A DNA stretch of 25,233 bases from an uncultured Oscillospiraceae bacterium (GTDB taxonomy: Bacteria > Bacillota > Clostridia > Oscillospirales > Acutalibacteraceae): positions 1-25,233 of the forward strand of contig UQRL01000036.1 of the NCBI GenBank assembly GCA_900543555.1, in the 5' to 3' direction. The notes under the pieces were generated by a model, which was not told the origin of the DNA, made no database searches, and worked only from the letters and a program-made list of their open reading frames with translations. The position numbers and the translations under genes were made by a program. Shown here piece by piece: positions 14,704 to 21,610 of the stretch. Position 1 is the first letter of the stretch. Each line of letters begins with the position of its first letter.

Positions 14704-14733
14704 GAAAAGAGCCCCGGGTCCGGGGCTCTTTTC
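14704..14733. terminator. Bidirectional terminator between the hypothetical gene and lysR
   Basis: A stem AAAAGAGCCCC/GGGGCTCTTTT (14705-14715 with 14722-14732) and a 6-nt loop give A/T tracts on both sides. It ends the hypothetical gene and the convergent LysR gene. Confidence 0.85.
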
Positions 14734-14739
14734 CTTTGC

Positions 14740-15606
14740 TTATTTTTCGCAGTTCTCCCGTAGCAGAGCCAGCAGCTCCTCCAAAGGCGGGGAGAGGGCC
14801 TTTTGCTTGTGGAGGGCGCAGAAGTACTGGCGGAAAAACCGGGAGCCAGGGACCTTCAACGGCAGAAGGGCCCCTGTCTCCAGTTCCCTCCGGGCCAGGG
14901 AGGGGGAGAGGATGAGCACTCCCAGCCCCGCCCGGGCCGCCTCGATCAGGGCGGTGGAGCTGACGCTTTCCAAAAAGGGCTGGGGTGAGAGGCTGTGTTC
15001 CTCGAACACCCGGTCCACCGAGCGCCGGGTGCCGCTGCCCCGCTCCCGCAGCAAGAGGGGGAGGGCCGCCAGCTCCTCCAAGGACTGGGGGCGGTGGGGG
15101 AAGGCGGGCGCGCAGAGCACGGCCATGTCCTCCTGGAACAGGGGCTGGACCCGCAGGTGCTGGGAGAAGGTCACGTTGTCCACCAGGCCCACATCCAGGC
15201 GGTTTTCCAGCAGCAGCCGTTCGATGCCGTCAGAGTTTCCCACCAGGGCGGAAAGCTCCACCTGGGGGCACTTCCGCCGGAACTGGGCCAGCACCCTGGG
15301 GAGCCGGGTGGCCCCAAAAGTGACGTTCGCCCCCACCCGCAGCCGGTAGGGGGCCTTCCGCAGCTGGTCCTCCGCCTGCTGAAAGCCCCGCAGTACCTCT
15401 TGGGCTGTGGAGAGCAGGGCGCGCCCGGCCTCGGTCATATAGATGCGGCGGTTCATCCGCTCAAAGAGCCGCACCCCATAGTGCTCTTCCAGCTCCTTGA
15501 CGGCCAGGCTCACCGTGGGCTGGGTAGTGTTCAGGGCCTCAGCCGCCTTGGAAAAGCTCATTTGGCGGCAGACCTCTGTGAATATGGTGAAATGGCGTTT
15601 TGTCAT
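14740..15606 (-). CDS. LysR-family transcriptional regulator
   Basis: The product has 288 residues, usual for the family. The N-terminal winged helix-turn-helix at 1-60 reads FTIFTEVCRQMSFSKAAEALNTTQPTVSLAVKELEEHYGVRLFER. The effector domain from about 90 has the expected VGANVTFGATRLPRVLAQFR and the late GLGVLILSPSLARREL strand-loop, with LLLRERGSGTRRSVD in between, similar to CysB/CbbR-like and selenium or sulfur regulators. It is divergent from the transporter pair at 15720, with a 113-bp AT-rich gap. Control of that pair in response to its transported anion is the likely role (inference). ATG 15606 is used; the upstream site is weak. Confidence 0.9.
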   Translation of the reverse strand: MTKRHFTIFTEVCRQMSFSKAAEALNTTQPTVSLAVKELEEHYGVRLFERMNRRIYMTEAGRALLSTAQEVLRGFQQAEDQLRKAPYRLRVGANVTFGATRLPRVLAQFRRKCPQVELSALVGNSDGIERLLLENRLDVGLVDNVTFSQHLRVQPLFQEDMAVLCAPAFPHRPQSLEELAALPLLLRERGSGTRRSVDRVFEEHSLSPQPFLESVSSTALIEAARAGLGVLILSPSLARRELETGALLPLKVPGSRFFRQYFCALHKQKALSPPLEELLALLRENCEK

Positions 15607-15661
15607 ATCCGTCCCTCACTCTTATACTAAACTCAATATGAATTTTATTTTAACATACGGA

Positions 15662-15690
15662 TTGAAAAATAGAAACCCCCGGCGTAGAAT
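15662..15690 (+). promoter_or_regulatory. Promoter for the chromate-type transporter pair
   Basis: TTGAAA (15662-15667) and TAGAAT (15685-15690) are 17 bp apart, about 30 bases before the first gene. The AT-rich stretch 15611-15660 beside it is the likely LysR binding region; no single clear T-N11-A box was picked. Confidence 0.7.
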
Positions 15691-15719
15691 AAGGGCAGAA
15701 CTTTGAGAGGGGCAGTGTG

Positions 15720-16283
15720 ATGGAGCGGAGAAAAGCGGGCCTGTGCCTAAAGCTGTTTCTGAAATTTTTGAAGATCGGGGCGTTTACCTTTGGGGGCGGC
15801 TATGCCATGATCCCCCTGATCCGCAGGGAGATCGCCCTGCGGGAGGGATGGATTGAGGACAAGGACATTTTGGATATCCTGGCGGTCAGTGAGAGCACCC
15901 CGGGGCCCATTGCCGTGAACACCGCCACCTTTGTGGGCTACCGGCTGGCGGGTCCCTGGGGTGCGGCGGCCGCCACGGTGGGGGTGGTGCTGCCCAGCTT
16001 TGTCATCATCTTTGCCCTGAGCTTCGTGCTGCGCCAGTTTGAAGAGCTGCCCGCCGTGCGGTACGCCTTCTGGGGCATTCGGGTGGCGGTGGCGGCCCTG
16101 GTGTGCAGCGCTTTGGTCTCCATGGCCAAGGAGTGCCCCTGGAACATCGTGTCCTATATCCTGGCGGCAGGGGCATTCCTTCTGGTGGGATTTTTCGGGG
16201 CCAACTCCATTTTGGTGCTCATCGCCTGCGCCCTCATTGGCTTGGCGGCCTCCAAGCTGAAGATTGGGGGGATGAAGCTGTGA
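15720..16283 (+). CDS. Chromate-type (CHR) transporter, first half
   Basis: This is a 187-residue membrane protein made of one CHR domain. It has the family hallmark FLKIGAFTFGGGYAMIPLI at about 15-33, then SESTPGPIAVNTATFVGYR, and four to six hydrophobic segments. Short CHR proteins in Firmicutes come as pairs that together equal one full ChrA. Although named for chromate efflux, the natural substrate in anaerobes is uncertain, and sulfate-like anions have been suggested. ATG 15720 is preferred to the GTG three bases earlier, given GAGAGGGG about 9 bases upstream. The stop overlaps the next start by 4 bases (GTGA), so translation is probably coupled. Confidence 0.88.
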   Translation: MERRKAGLCLKLFLKFLKIGAFTFGGGYAMIPLIRREIALREGWIEDKDILDILAVSESTPGPIAVNTATFVGYRLAGPWGAAAATVGVVLPSFVIIFALSFVLRQFEELPAVRYAFWGIRVAVAALVCSALVSMAKECPWNIVSYILAAGAFLLVGFFGANSILVLIACALIGLAASKLKIGGMKL

Positions 16284-16837
16284 TCTTTCTTGAGCTGTTT
16301 TTCACTTTCCTCAAGATTGGCGCCTTCACTTTCGGCGGGGGTTACGCTATGCTGCCCCTTATCCAGCAGGAGGTGGTCTCCCATCAGTGGATGACCTTGG
16401 AGCAGCTGGTCAACTTCATCGCTGTGTCTGAAAGCACCCCCGGGCCTCTGGCGGTAAACCTTTCCACCTATGTGGGCGCAGAGACAGGGGGCCTTCTGGG
16501 GGCGTTGTGCGCGACTTTTGGCGTGGTGCTGCCCAGCTTTGTCATTATCCTAGTTGTGGCCAAATTCTACCAAGCCTTTCAGAGCAATACCATTGTCAAA
16601 GGCTGCATGAACGGCCTGCGTCCCACCGTGGTGGGGATGATTGGGGCCTCTCTGCTCTCTGTGGCGGCCTCCGCCTTCCCGGCTTCGGGAGGTGTTCTTC
16701 AGTGGGGGCTGGCGGGAGTGCTGCTGGCGGCCATCCTTATCGCCCACTGGAAAAAAGTCCACCCCATCCTGCTGATCGCCGCCTCGGCCGTGGCGGGCAT
16801 TGCCGCCGGATATGCTGGGCTGCTGCCGGGGGTGTGA
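16280..16837 (+). CDS. Chromate-type (CHR) transporter, second half
   Basis: This 185-residue CHR-domain protein is clearly paralogous to its upstream neighbour: FFTFLKIGAFTFGGGYAMLPLI at 6-27, then SESTPGPLAVNLSTYVGAETGG and VVLPSFVIILVVAKF. The two presumably form a heterodimer with opposite membrane topology, as for other paired short CHR proteins. The start is GTG 16280 within the overlap; the longer frame reaching back to 16103 merely crosses the first gene. It is followed by a strong terminator. Confidence 0.88.
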   Translation: MIFLELFFTFLKIGAFTFGGGYAMLPLIQQEVVSHQWMTLEQLVNFIAVSESTPGPLAVNLSTYVGAETGGLLGALCATFGVVLPSFVIILVVAKFYQAFQSNTIVKGCMNGLRPTVVGMIGASLLSVAASAFPASGGVLQWGLAGVLLAAILIAHWKKVHPILLIAASAVAGIAAGYAGLLPGV

Positions 16838-16883
16838 AGAGGCCCACGGGAGGACGTGGGAAGCGCCGGCATCTTGAAACGCA

Positions 16884-16923
16884 AAAAAGAAGGGCTGTCC
16901 CAGGGGGGATGGCCCTTCTTTTT
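16884..16923. terminator. Bidirectional terminator between the CHR pair and the PPK2 gene
   Basis: A 12-bp stem AAAAAGAAGGGC/GCCCTTCTTTTT (16884-16895 with 16912-16923) has a 16-nt loop, with A and T runs usable on both strands. Confidence 0.85.
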
Positions 16924-16934
16924 GCCCTGCCCTT

Positions 16935-18404
16935 TTACAGGGCTTTCTCCAAGGCGTCAATTACAGTTTGCAGCGCCTTGATGCGCGCGTATTTTTTGTC
17001 CACAGACTCCAGAATGTGCCAGGGGGCGTAAGTGGTGCTGGTCTTTTGGAGCATCTCGTCCACGGCTTGCTCGTACAGATCCCACTTCTCCCGGTTGCGC
17101 CAGTCCTCGTCGGTGATTTTCCACTGCTTGGAGGGGGTGTTCTGCCGGTCGGTAAAACGGGCAAGCTGGGTGTCCTTGTCGATCTGCACCCAGAACTTCA
17201 GGATGACAGCGCCCCAGTTGTGCAGTTCCTGCTCGAACTCGTTCATCTCGTAATAGGCCCGCTGCCAGTCGTTTTCCGAGCAGAAGCCTTCCAGCCGTTC
17301 CACCATCACCCGGCCGTACCAGCTGCGGTCGAAAATGGCAATGTGGCCGTCCTTGGGCAGGCGGGTCCAGAAGCGCCACAAATAGTGGCGGGCTTTTTCC
17401 TTGGGCTCTGGGCTGGCAATGGGATGTACCTCAAACCCCCGGGGGTCCAGGGCCCCCGTAAGGCGCTTGATGTTGCCGCCCTTTCCGGCGGCGTCCCAGC
17501 CCTCATAGACGATGACCACCGGCACCCGCTTGCGGTACAGCCGGTTGTGCAGGTGCCCCAGCTTTTCCTGCAGCAGGCGGAGCTGCAGCTTGTACTCCTC
17601 CTCGCTGATGGTCTTGTCCAGGGGCACGTCCTTCAGCTTGGGCATTTTGATGAGGGGGAACACGTTTTGCAGCAGGGGCACAGCCAGGCTCTCGTTGTGC
17701 AGGGCGGTGTCAATGCCCATGCACATGGTCTCCAGCACCTGCAGCTCCGCGAATTTTTTCGATTTGGAGTCGATGACGTACCAGGGGGCGCTGGGGGTGT
17801 TGGTGTCATCCAGATAGCGGTCGAAGGCCTCCAGGCAGTCGTCGTAGTGATGGTTTTGCCACAGGTCCCCCTTGCTGACCCGCCAGGCGGTGTCCTTGTC
17901 CGCCTGCAGGCGCTGGATGCGGCTGGCCTGCTCTTTCTTGCTGATGTGGAAGAAAAACTTCAGCACCAGATAGCCGTTGTCCGTCAAGGTGCGCTCAAAG
18001 CGTTTCACGCTGTCCACCCGCTGGGCGTAGGTTTTGTCATCCAGCGCGCCAGAGAGCTTTTCCTCCATAATCTGGTTCATCCAGCCAGAGTCCAGAAGGG
18101 TGAACTTCCCGGCCTCGGGGATCTTTTCAAAAAAGCGGTACAGAAAAGGCTTGCGAGCCTCCTCCTCTGTGGGGGTGGCGGGCATGGTAAAGACCTTGAA
18201 AAAGCGGGGGTCGATGTTCTTGATGATCTGGCCGATGGCGCTGCCCTTTCCGGCGGCGCCCCATCCCTCGATGAGCACCAGCACCGGCAGCTTGCGGTCT
18301 TTCAGCTTCATCTGCTGGCTTTCCAGCTTTTCCTGGGCGGCCTTCAGCCGCTGTTTCAGCTCGTCACCCTCCGGCTTTTCCGGACGGATCCAATTTTTCA
18401 GCAT
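16935..18404 (-). CDS. pap: Tandem-domain PPK2 (polyphosphate:AMP phosphotransferase-like)
   Basis: The product has 489 residues with two PPK2 domains. Domain 1 (about 20-235) has P-loop GWGAAGKGS at 47-55, but its second motif is LLDSGWM (105-108) instead of FDRSWY. Domain 2 (about 275-489) has P-loop GWDAAGKGG at 302-310 and an intact FDRSWYGR at 358-365. Two-domain class II PPK2 enzymes transfer phosphate from polyphosphate to AMP, and in characterised members only the C-terminal domain is catalytic, matching the decay seen here. The enzyme is cytoplasmic and probably recovers ADP from AMP when ATP is low. The start ATG 18404 has GAGGTGA 7 bases upstream. It is a single-gene unit with its own promoter; no ppk1 or ppx is nearby. 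Confidence 0.88.
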   Translation of the reverse strand: MLKNWIRPEKPEGDELKQRLKAAQEKLESQQMKLKDRKLPVLVLIEGWGAAGKGSAIGQIIKNIDPRFFKVFTMPATPTEEEARKPFLYRFFEKIPEAGKFTLLDSGWMNQIMEEKLSGALDDKTYAQRVDSVKRFERTLTDNGYLVLKFFFHISKKEQASRIQRLQADKDTAWRVSKGDLWQNHHYDDCLEAFDRYLDDTNTPSAPWYVIDSKSKKFAELQVLETMCMGIDTALHNESLAVPLLQNVFPLIKMPKLKDVPLDKTISEEEYKLQLRLLQEKLGHLHNRLYRKRVPVVIVYEGWDAAGKGGNIKRLTGALDPRGFEVHPIASPEPKEKARHYLWRFWTRLPKDGHIAIFDRSWYGRVMVERLEGFCSENDWQRAYYEMNEFEQELHNWGAVILKFWVQIDKDTQLARFTDRQNTPSKQWKITDEDWRNREKWDLYEQAVDEMLQKTSTTYAPWHILESVDKKYARIKALQTVIDALEKAL

Positions 18405-18450
18405 TGACAGTCACCTCGTGTCCGGGCCCGGCCCGGGAATATATACCGCT

Positions 18451-18479
18451 ATTATACCAAATTTTTCCTGAGATGACAG
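18451..18479 (-). promoter_or_regulatory. Promoter for the PPK2 gene
   Basis: On the minus strand CTGTCA (18474-18479) and a perfect TATAAT (18451-18456) are 17 bp apart, with TGG extending the -10. The leader of about 40 bases has a GC-only palindromic run at 18422-18437. Confidence 0.7.
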
Positions 18480-18555
18480 CTCTTTTGTGAGAATTTCTTG
18501 AAAAACTTTTTCTATACTGCTGGATACCCCGGGGAAGGGGGACGGCCGGGGCCCC

Positions 18556-19341
18556 TTACCGCCCTTTCTGTACCGCGTGGATGGCCTCCATCACAGCGCC
18601 GCGGAACCCCCGGCGCTCCAGCTCGGCCACCCCTAAAATGGTGGTTCCCCCGGGGGAGCATACGGCGTCCTTCATGGCGCCGGGGTGCTCTCCTGTCTCC
18701 AGGTGGAGCTTGCCGGCGCCCGCCAGCATTTGGGCGGCCAAGCGGTAGGCAAGCTCCCGGGGCAGGCCGTGAAAGACCCCCGCATCCCCCAGGGCCTCCA
18801 GGAACATGGCGGCGTAGGCGGGGCCGCAGCCGGAGAGGGTGCCTGCAATGCCCATCTGGGAAGAGGGCACAGTCTCCACGGTGCCCAAGGGGGCCAGCAG
18901 TTCCTTGACCTGGGCCAGCTCCTGAGAGGTGAGGGAGCTTTCCTCCTCCAGCAGCACCACGCCCTCCCCCACGGAGACCGGTGTGTTGGGCATGACGCTC
19001 AGGTGGTGGACCCCGGCGGGAAGAATTTTCTCAAACCGGGCAAAATCCCAGCCCGCCGCCACAGAAAGCAGCAGCTTCCCCTCCAGCCTGTCCCGGATGG
19101 GGGCGAGCACCTCTTCGATGAGGTAGGGTTTCACCGCTGCAATGAGAACCTGGGCGTTTTCCAGAACTTCCCCGGCGTCCCGGCAGGGGGTGGCGCCCAG
19201 CGCCCCGGCAGAGGCTTGCAGCTTCTCCCAGCGTTTGGCGCAGGCGAACAGCCGGGGCGCTTCCCCGCCCCGCAGAAGTCCCCGGGCCATGGCCTGGGCC
19301 ATGTTCCCAAAACCGATGAATCCCACAGTTTGCAGCTTCAT
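18556..19341 (-). CDS. proC: Pyrroline-5-carboxylate reductase
   Basis: This cytoplasmic enzyme carries out the last step of proline synthesis, reducing 1-pyrroline-5-carboxylate with NAD(P)H. The 261-residue product has the dinucleotide-binding VGFIGFGNMAQAMARGLL at 6-23, the SVMPNTPVSVGEGV segment, and the C-terminal signature SGCGPAYAAMFLEALGDAGV, then EHPGAMKDAVCSPGGTTI. The length is normal. ATG 19341 is chosen because homology starts there, with AAAGGTG about 10 bases upstream. The frame upstream to 19434 has no family features and covers the promoter. No proA/proB is adjacent. It is a single-gene unit; no clear terminator was found in the 150 bases before the PPK2 start, although a GAAAAACTTTTTC palindrome lies near 18500. 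Confidence 0.93.
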   Translation of the reverse strand: MKLQTVGFIGFGNMAQAMARGLLRGGEAPRLFACAKRWEKLQASAGALGATPCRDAGEVLENAQVLIAAVKPYLIEEVLAPIRDRLEGKLLLSVAAGWDFARFEKILPAGVHHLSVMPNTPVSVGEGVVLLEEESSLTSQELAQVKELLAPLGTVETVPSSQMGIAGTLSGCGPAYAAMFLEALGDAGVFHGLPRELAYRLAAQMLAGAGKLHLETGEHPGAMKDAVCSPGGTTILGVAELERRGFRGAVMEAIHAVQKGR

Positions 19342-19405
19342 ATTACAGCACACCTTTCCACAATCTGTTTTGCAGCCTGGGGCGCCGGCCCCACGCGTTT
19401 TTTCT

Positions 19406-19434
19406 AGTATAGCACAAATGGGGCCGCGGCCCAA
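19406..19434 (-). promoter_or_regulatory. Extended -10 promoter for proC
   Basis: On the minus strand TTGGGC (19429-19434) and TATACT (19406-19411) are 17 bp apart, with TGC before the -10. The -35 is weak; the extended -10 carries the call. Confidence 0.55.
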
Positions 19435-19470
19435 GCCGGATTTTTCCAGGGGGGAAAGCGGCGTGTTTTC

Positions 19471-19499
19471 TTGCCCTTTACAAATCTCTGTGCTATATT
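19471..19499 (+). promoter_or_regulatory. Extended -10 promoter for the LTA synthase gene
   Basis: TTGCCC (19471-19476) and TATATT (19494-19499) are 17 bp apart, with TGC before the -10. Start of transcription is expected near 19506, immediately before the palindrome at 19510-19526. Confidence 0.65.
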
Positions 19500-19509
19500 T
19501 AACAAGTGC

Positions 19510-19526
19510 TTTACATGGAATGTAAA
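19510..19526. promoter_or_regulatory. Palindromic operator TTTACAT-GGA-ATGTAAA
   Basis: A perfect 7-bp inverted repeat with a 3-bp centre lies at about +5 to +21 of the predicted LTA synthase transcript. Symmetry and placement fit a repressor site. The half-site TTTACAT resembles those of several dimeric regulators, but none can be named. There is no T-tract, so it is not a terminator. Confidence 0.5.
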
Positions 19527-19557
19527 ATTCTGCCTAGTAAAGAAGGGTATCACGACT

Positions 19558-21450
19558 ATGACCGGTACGAAAAACAAACTGGGGACACTGCGGGCCCGCC
19601 TGTGGTGGGCCAGTCTGCCTCTTTGTTTTGGGGGCCTGCTCTTGTTCGATATGGCCCTGCGCTATTTTTACCGATTTGCGGGGAGCACCCGCTTTTTGGA
19701 TTGGCGGGCTTTCGTGTTCAGCGGGGCCTGGTGCCTGCTGCTGACGGGCCTGGCCGCCCTGCTGCCGCCCCTGGGGCGGCGCGTCGCCATGGGCATCTAC
19801 GCGGGGTTCTTCGCCCTGCTGACGGTGGTTCACGGGGTGATGTTCAACATCTTCGGAAAATTCTTCACCTTTTCCGACATGAACTTCGCCGGGGACGGAG
19901 CCAAGTTTTTCAGCTGGTCCTACCTGCGTTTGCGCAAGGCCCTCATCGCTTGCATCCTGCTGGCGGTGCTCTGCCTGGTGCTGGGGGCGGCGCTGGTGCC
20001 CGGGCGGCAGCCGGGAAAGCGCCGGTGGCCCCTGCGCGTGGGGGCCGCAGGGGTCATGGCCCTCTCCCTGGTGGGCGTGGGGCTGCTCCACAGCTTCATG
20101 CTGCCCCAGGATGACACCATGTGGTGGGGCAACACCTTCGACCCCCACTCTGAGGAACAGGCGTATAAGGAGTTTACCGATTCCAACCGGATGCTGCTGG
20201 CCACAGGGCTGTACCAGTACACCGTGCGGGATTTTTTGGTGTCCTTTGGGCTGGAGGGCAGCCCCGTCAAACTGGGAGAGCTGGACAGCTACTATGAGGA
20301 GCGGGCCCAGGAGGTGGGCCAGGAAAACGAGATGACCGGCGCCTTTGAGGGCAAGAACCTCATCATGGTCATGCTGGAGTCCATGGACACCTGGCTTTTG
20401 ACCCCCGAGTACACCCCCAACCTGTACCGCCTGCAGCAGGAGGGCATCAACTTTGCCAACAACTACACGCCCCTGTTCCTTTCGGCGGGTACCTTTAATA
20501 CGGAATTCATCTCCCAAACGGGGCTGCTTCCCTCAGTGACGGGGCTTTCCAGCAGCGTGTACTCCACCAACAGCTTCCCCTTTTCCCTGGCCAATCTGTT
20601 TGAGGGGGCGGGCTACACCGCCAACTCCTTCCACTCTGCCAGCCCGGACATCTACAGCCGGGGCAGCGTCCATGTGAACCTGGGGTTCGAGGCCTACAAC
20701 AACGCCCCCACATTGGGCATGGAAGATTATATGCTGGACAGCCAGCTGTTAAATGGCTATGACCTGATTGCCCCAGAGGGGCAGTTCTTCAGCTATATCA
20801 TCACCTATTCCGGCCACGGCCCCTATACGGATGAGCTGCGCAACATCTCCGACCCCCACCTGGAGGCCGCCCAGGCCGCGGTGGCCCAGTCCGGCGTTAC
20901 GGGCAGCGAGGCCAACATGAAAGAGTACACCCTGGCGGTGGCCCACGCCATGGAGACAGACCAGTTTGTGGGGGACCTGGTGGCCCGCCTGGAAGAGGAG
21001 GGCCGCCTGGAGGACACGGTGCTCCTGTTTTACACGGACCACTACGGCAAGTACCTGACGGACAAGGAGTTCCTCTACCAGCTCAAGGGTGTGTCCAGCG
21101 AAAGCCCGCAGCTGTACCAGACCCCCTGCTTCTTTTACTTGAAGGGGCAGCAGGCCCAAACCGTGGAGAAGTATGTGTCCATTGTGGACCTGCCCCCCAC
21201 CATCGCCAACCTGTTTGGCTTGGATGTCCCCTATGAGTACTACGCCGGGGACGACATCTTTGGCCAGGGCGGCGGCATTGTGATGTTCCCCAACAACGCC
21301 TGGTATGACGGGACAACCTACTACGCCAGCGGCTATGAAGGGGAGGTCACCCCTGAGATGAAAGAGATCAGCACCCAGGTGCGTCGCCGGGAGCAGACCT
21401 CCTATGACACATTGAAGGCGGACTATTTTGCCCAGCGGAACATTTCGTGA
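19558..21450 (+). CDS. LtaS-type lipoteichoic acid synthase / phosphoglycerol transferase
   Basis: The product has 630 residues. Five transmembrane helices fill about 15-180. An extracellular sulfatase-fold domain follows from about 265. Catalytic features match LtaS: metal ligand Glu274 in LIMVMLESMDTW, nucleophile Thr312 in FLSAGTFNTEF, His420 in YSGHGPY, and Asp494-His495 in LFYTDHYGK. It should transfer glycerol phosphate from phosphatidylglycerol to a growing glycolipid-anchored chain outside the membrane. ATG 19558 is the first start after the promoter, with AAGGG about 12 bases upstream; homology to the first helix supports it. It is followed by a terminator and then a GT-C glycosyltransferase gene on the same strand, a pairing that suggests teichoic acid decoration. 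Confidence 0.9.
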   Translation: MTGTKNKLGTLRARLWWASLPLCFGGLLLFDMALRYFYRFAGSTRFLDWRAFVFSGAWCLLLTGLAALLPPLGRRVAMGIYAGFFALLTVVHGVMFNIFGKFFTFSDMNFAGDGAKFFSWSYLRLRKALIACILLAVLCLVLGAALVPGRQPGKRRWPLRVGAAGVMALSLVGVGLLHSFMLPQDDTMWWGNTFDPHSEEQAYKEFTDSNRMLLATGLYQYTVRDFLVSFGLEGSPVKLGELDSYYEERAQEVGQENEMTGAFEGKNLIMVMLESMDTWLLTPEYTPNLYRLQQEGINFANNYTPLFLSAGTFNTEFISQTGLLPSVTGLSSSVYSTNSFPFSLANLFEGAGYTANSFHSASPDIYSRGSVHVNLGFEAYNNAPTLGMEDYMLDSQLLNGYDLIAPEGQFFSYIITYSGHGPYTDELRNISDPHLEAAQAAVAQSGVTGSEANMKEYTLAVAHAMETDQFVGDLVARLEEEGRLEDTVLLFYTDHYGKYLTDKEFLYQLKGVSSESPQLYQTPCFFYLKGQQAQTVEKYVSIVDLPPTIANLFGLDVPYEYYAGDDIFGQGGGIVMFPNNAWYDGTTYYASGYEGEVTPEMKEISTQVRRREQTSYDTLKADYFAQRNIS

Positions 21451-21479
21451 TTGCGTCTTTTTTGGGGCGGTGGTATACT
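21451..21479 (+). promoter_or_regulatory. Promoter between the LTA synthase gene and the terminator
   Basis: TTGCGT (21451-21456) and TATACT (21474-21479) are 17 bp apart, with TGG before the -10. It starts right after the LTA synthase stop. Transcripts would begin near 21486 and meet the terminator at 21543 before the glycosyltransferase gene. Confidence 0.6.
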
Positions 21480-21486
21480 GTTCTCA

Positions 21487-21597
21487 ATGGCGCGGCCGAC
21501 CCCATGGGAGAAACTGCAGGGGCTTACGCCGGAAAGGGCGTTAAAAGCGGGAAAAGCGGCGGCTTTTCCCGCTTTTTTTGCGGCGCGCCCCCTTTAG
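21487..21597 (+). other. Possible leaderless 36-residue leader ORF
   Basis: ATG 21487 falls at the predicted transcription start. Its frame runs through the terminator stem and stops at TAG 21595, within the AGGAGG site of the next gene. The peptide begins MARPTPWEKLQGL and ends AARPL. The long stem itself forces part of the reading, so coding is uncertain. Confidence 0.2.
21543..21579 (+). terminator. Strong terminator before the GT-C gene
   Basis: A perfect 15-bp stem (21543-21557 with 21562-21576) and a 4-nt loop end in seven T. It ends the LTA synthase transcript and may act as an attenuator for the next gene. Confidence 0.9.
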
Positions 21598-21610
21598 GAG
21601 GTTTGTGGAA

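Noticed and set aside
16968..18407. 479-codon + strand open frame over the PPK2 gene
   Set aside because: It is an antisense shadow; the minus strand has intact P-loops and DRSWY motifs.
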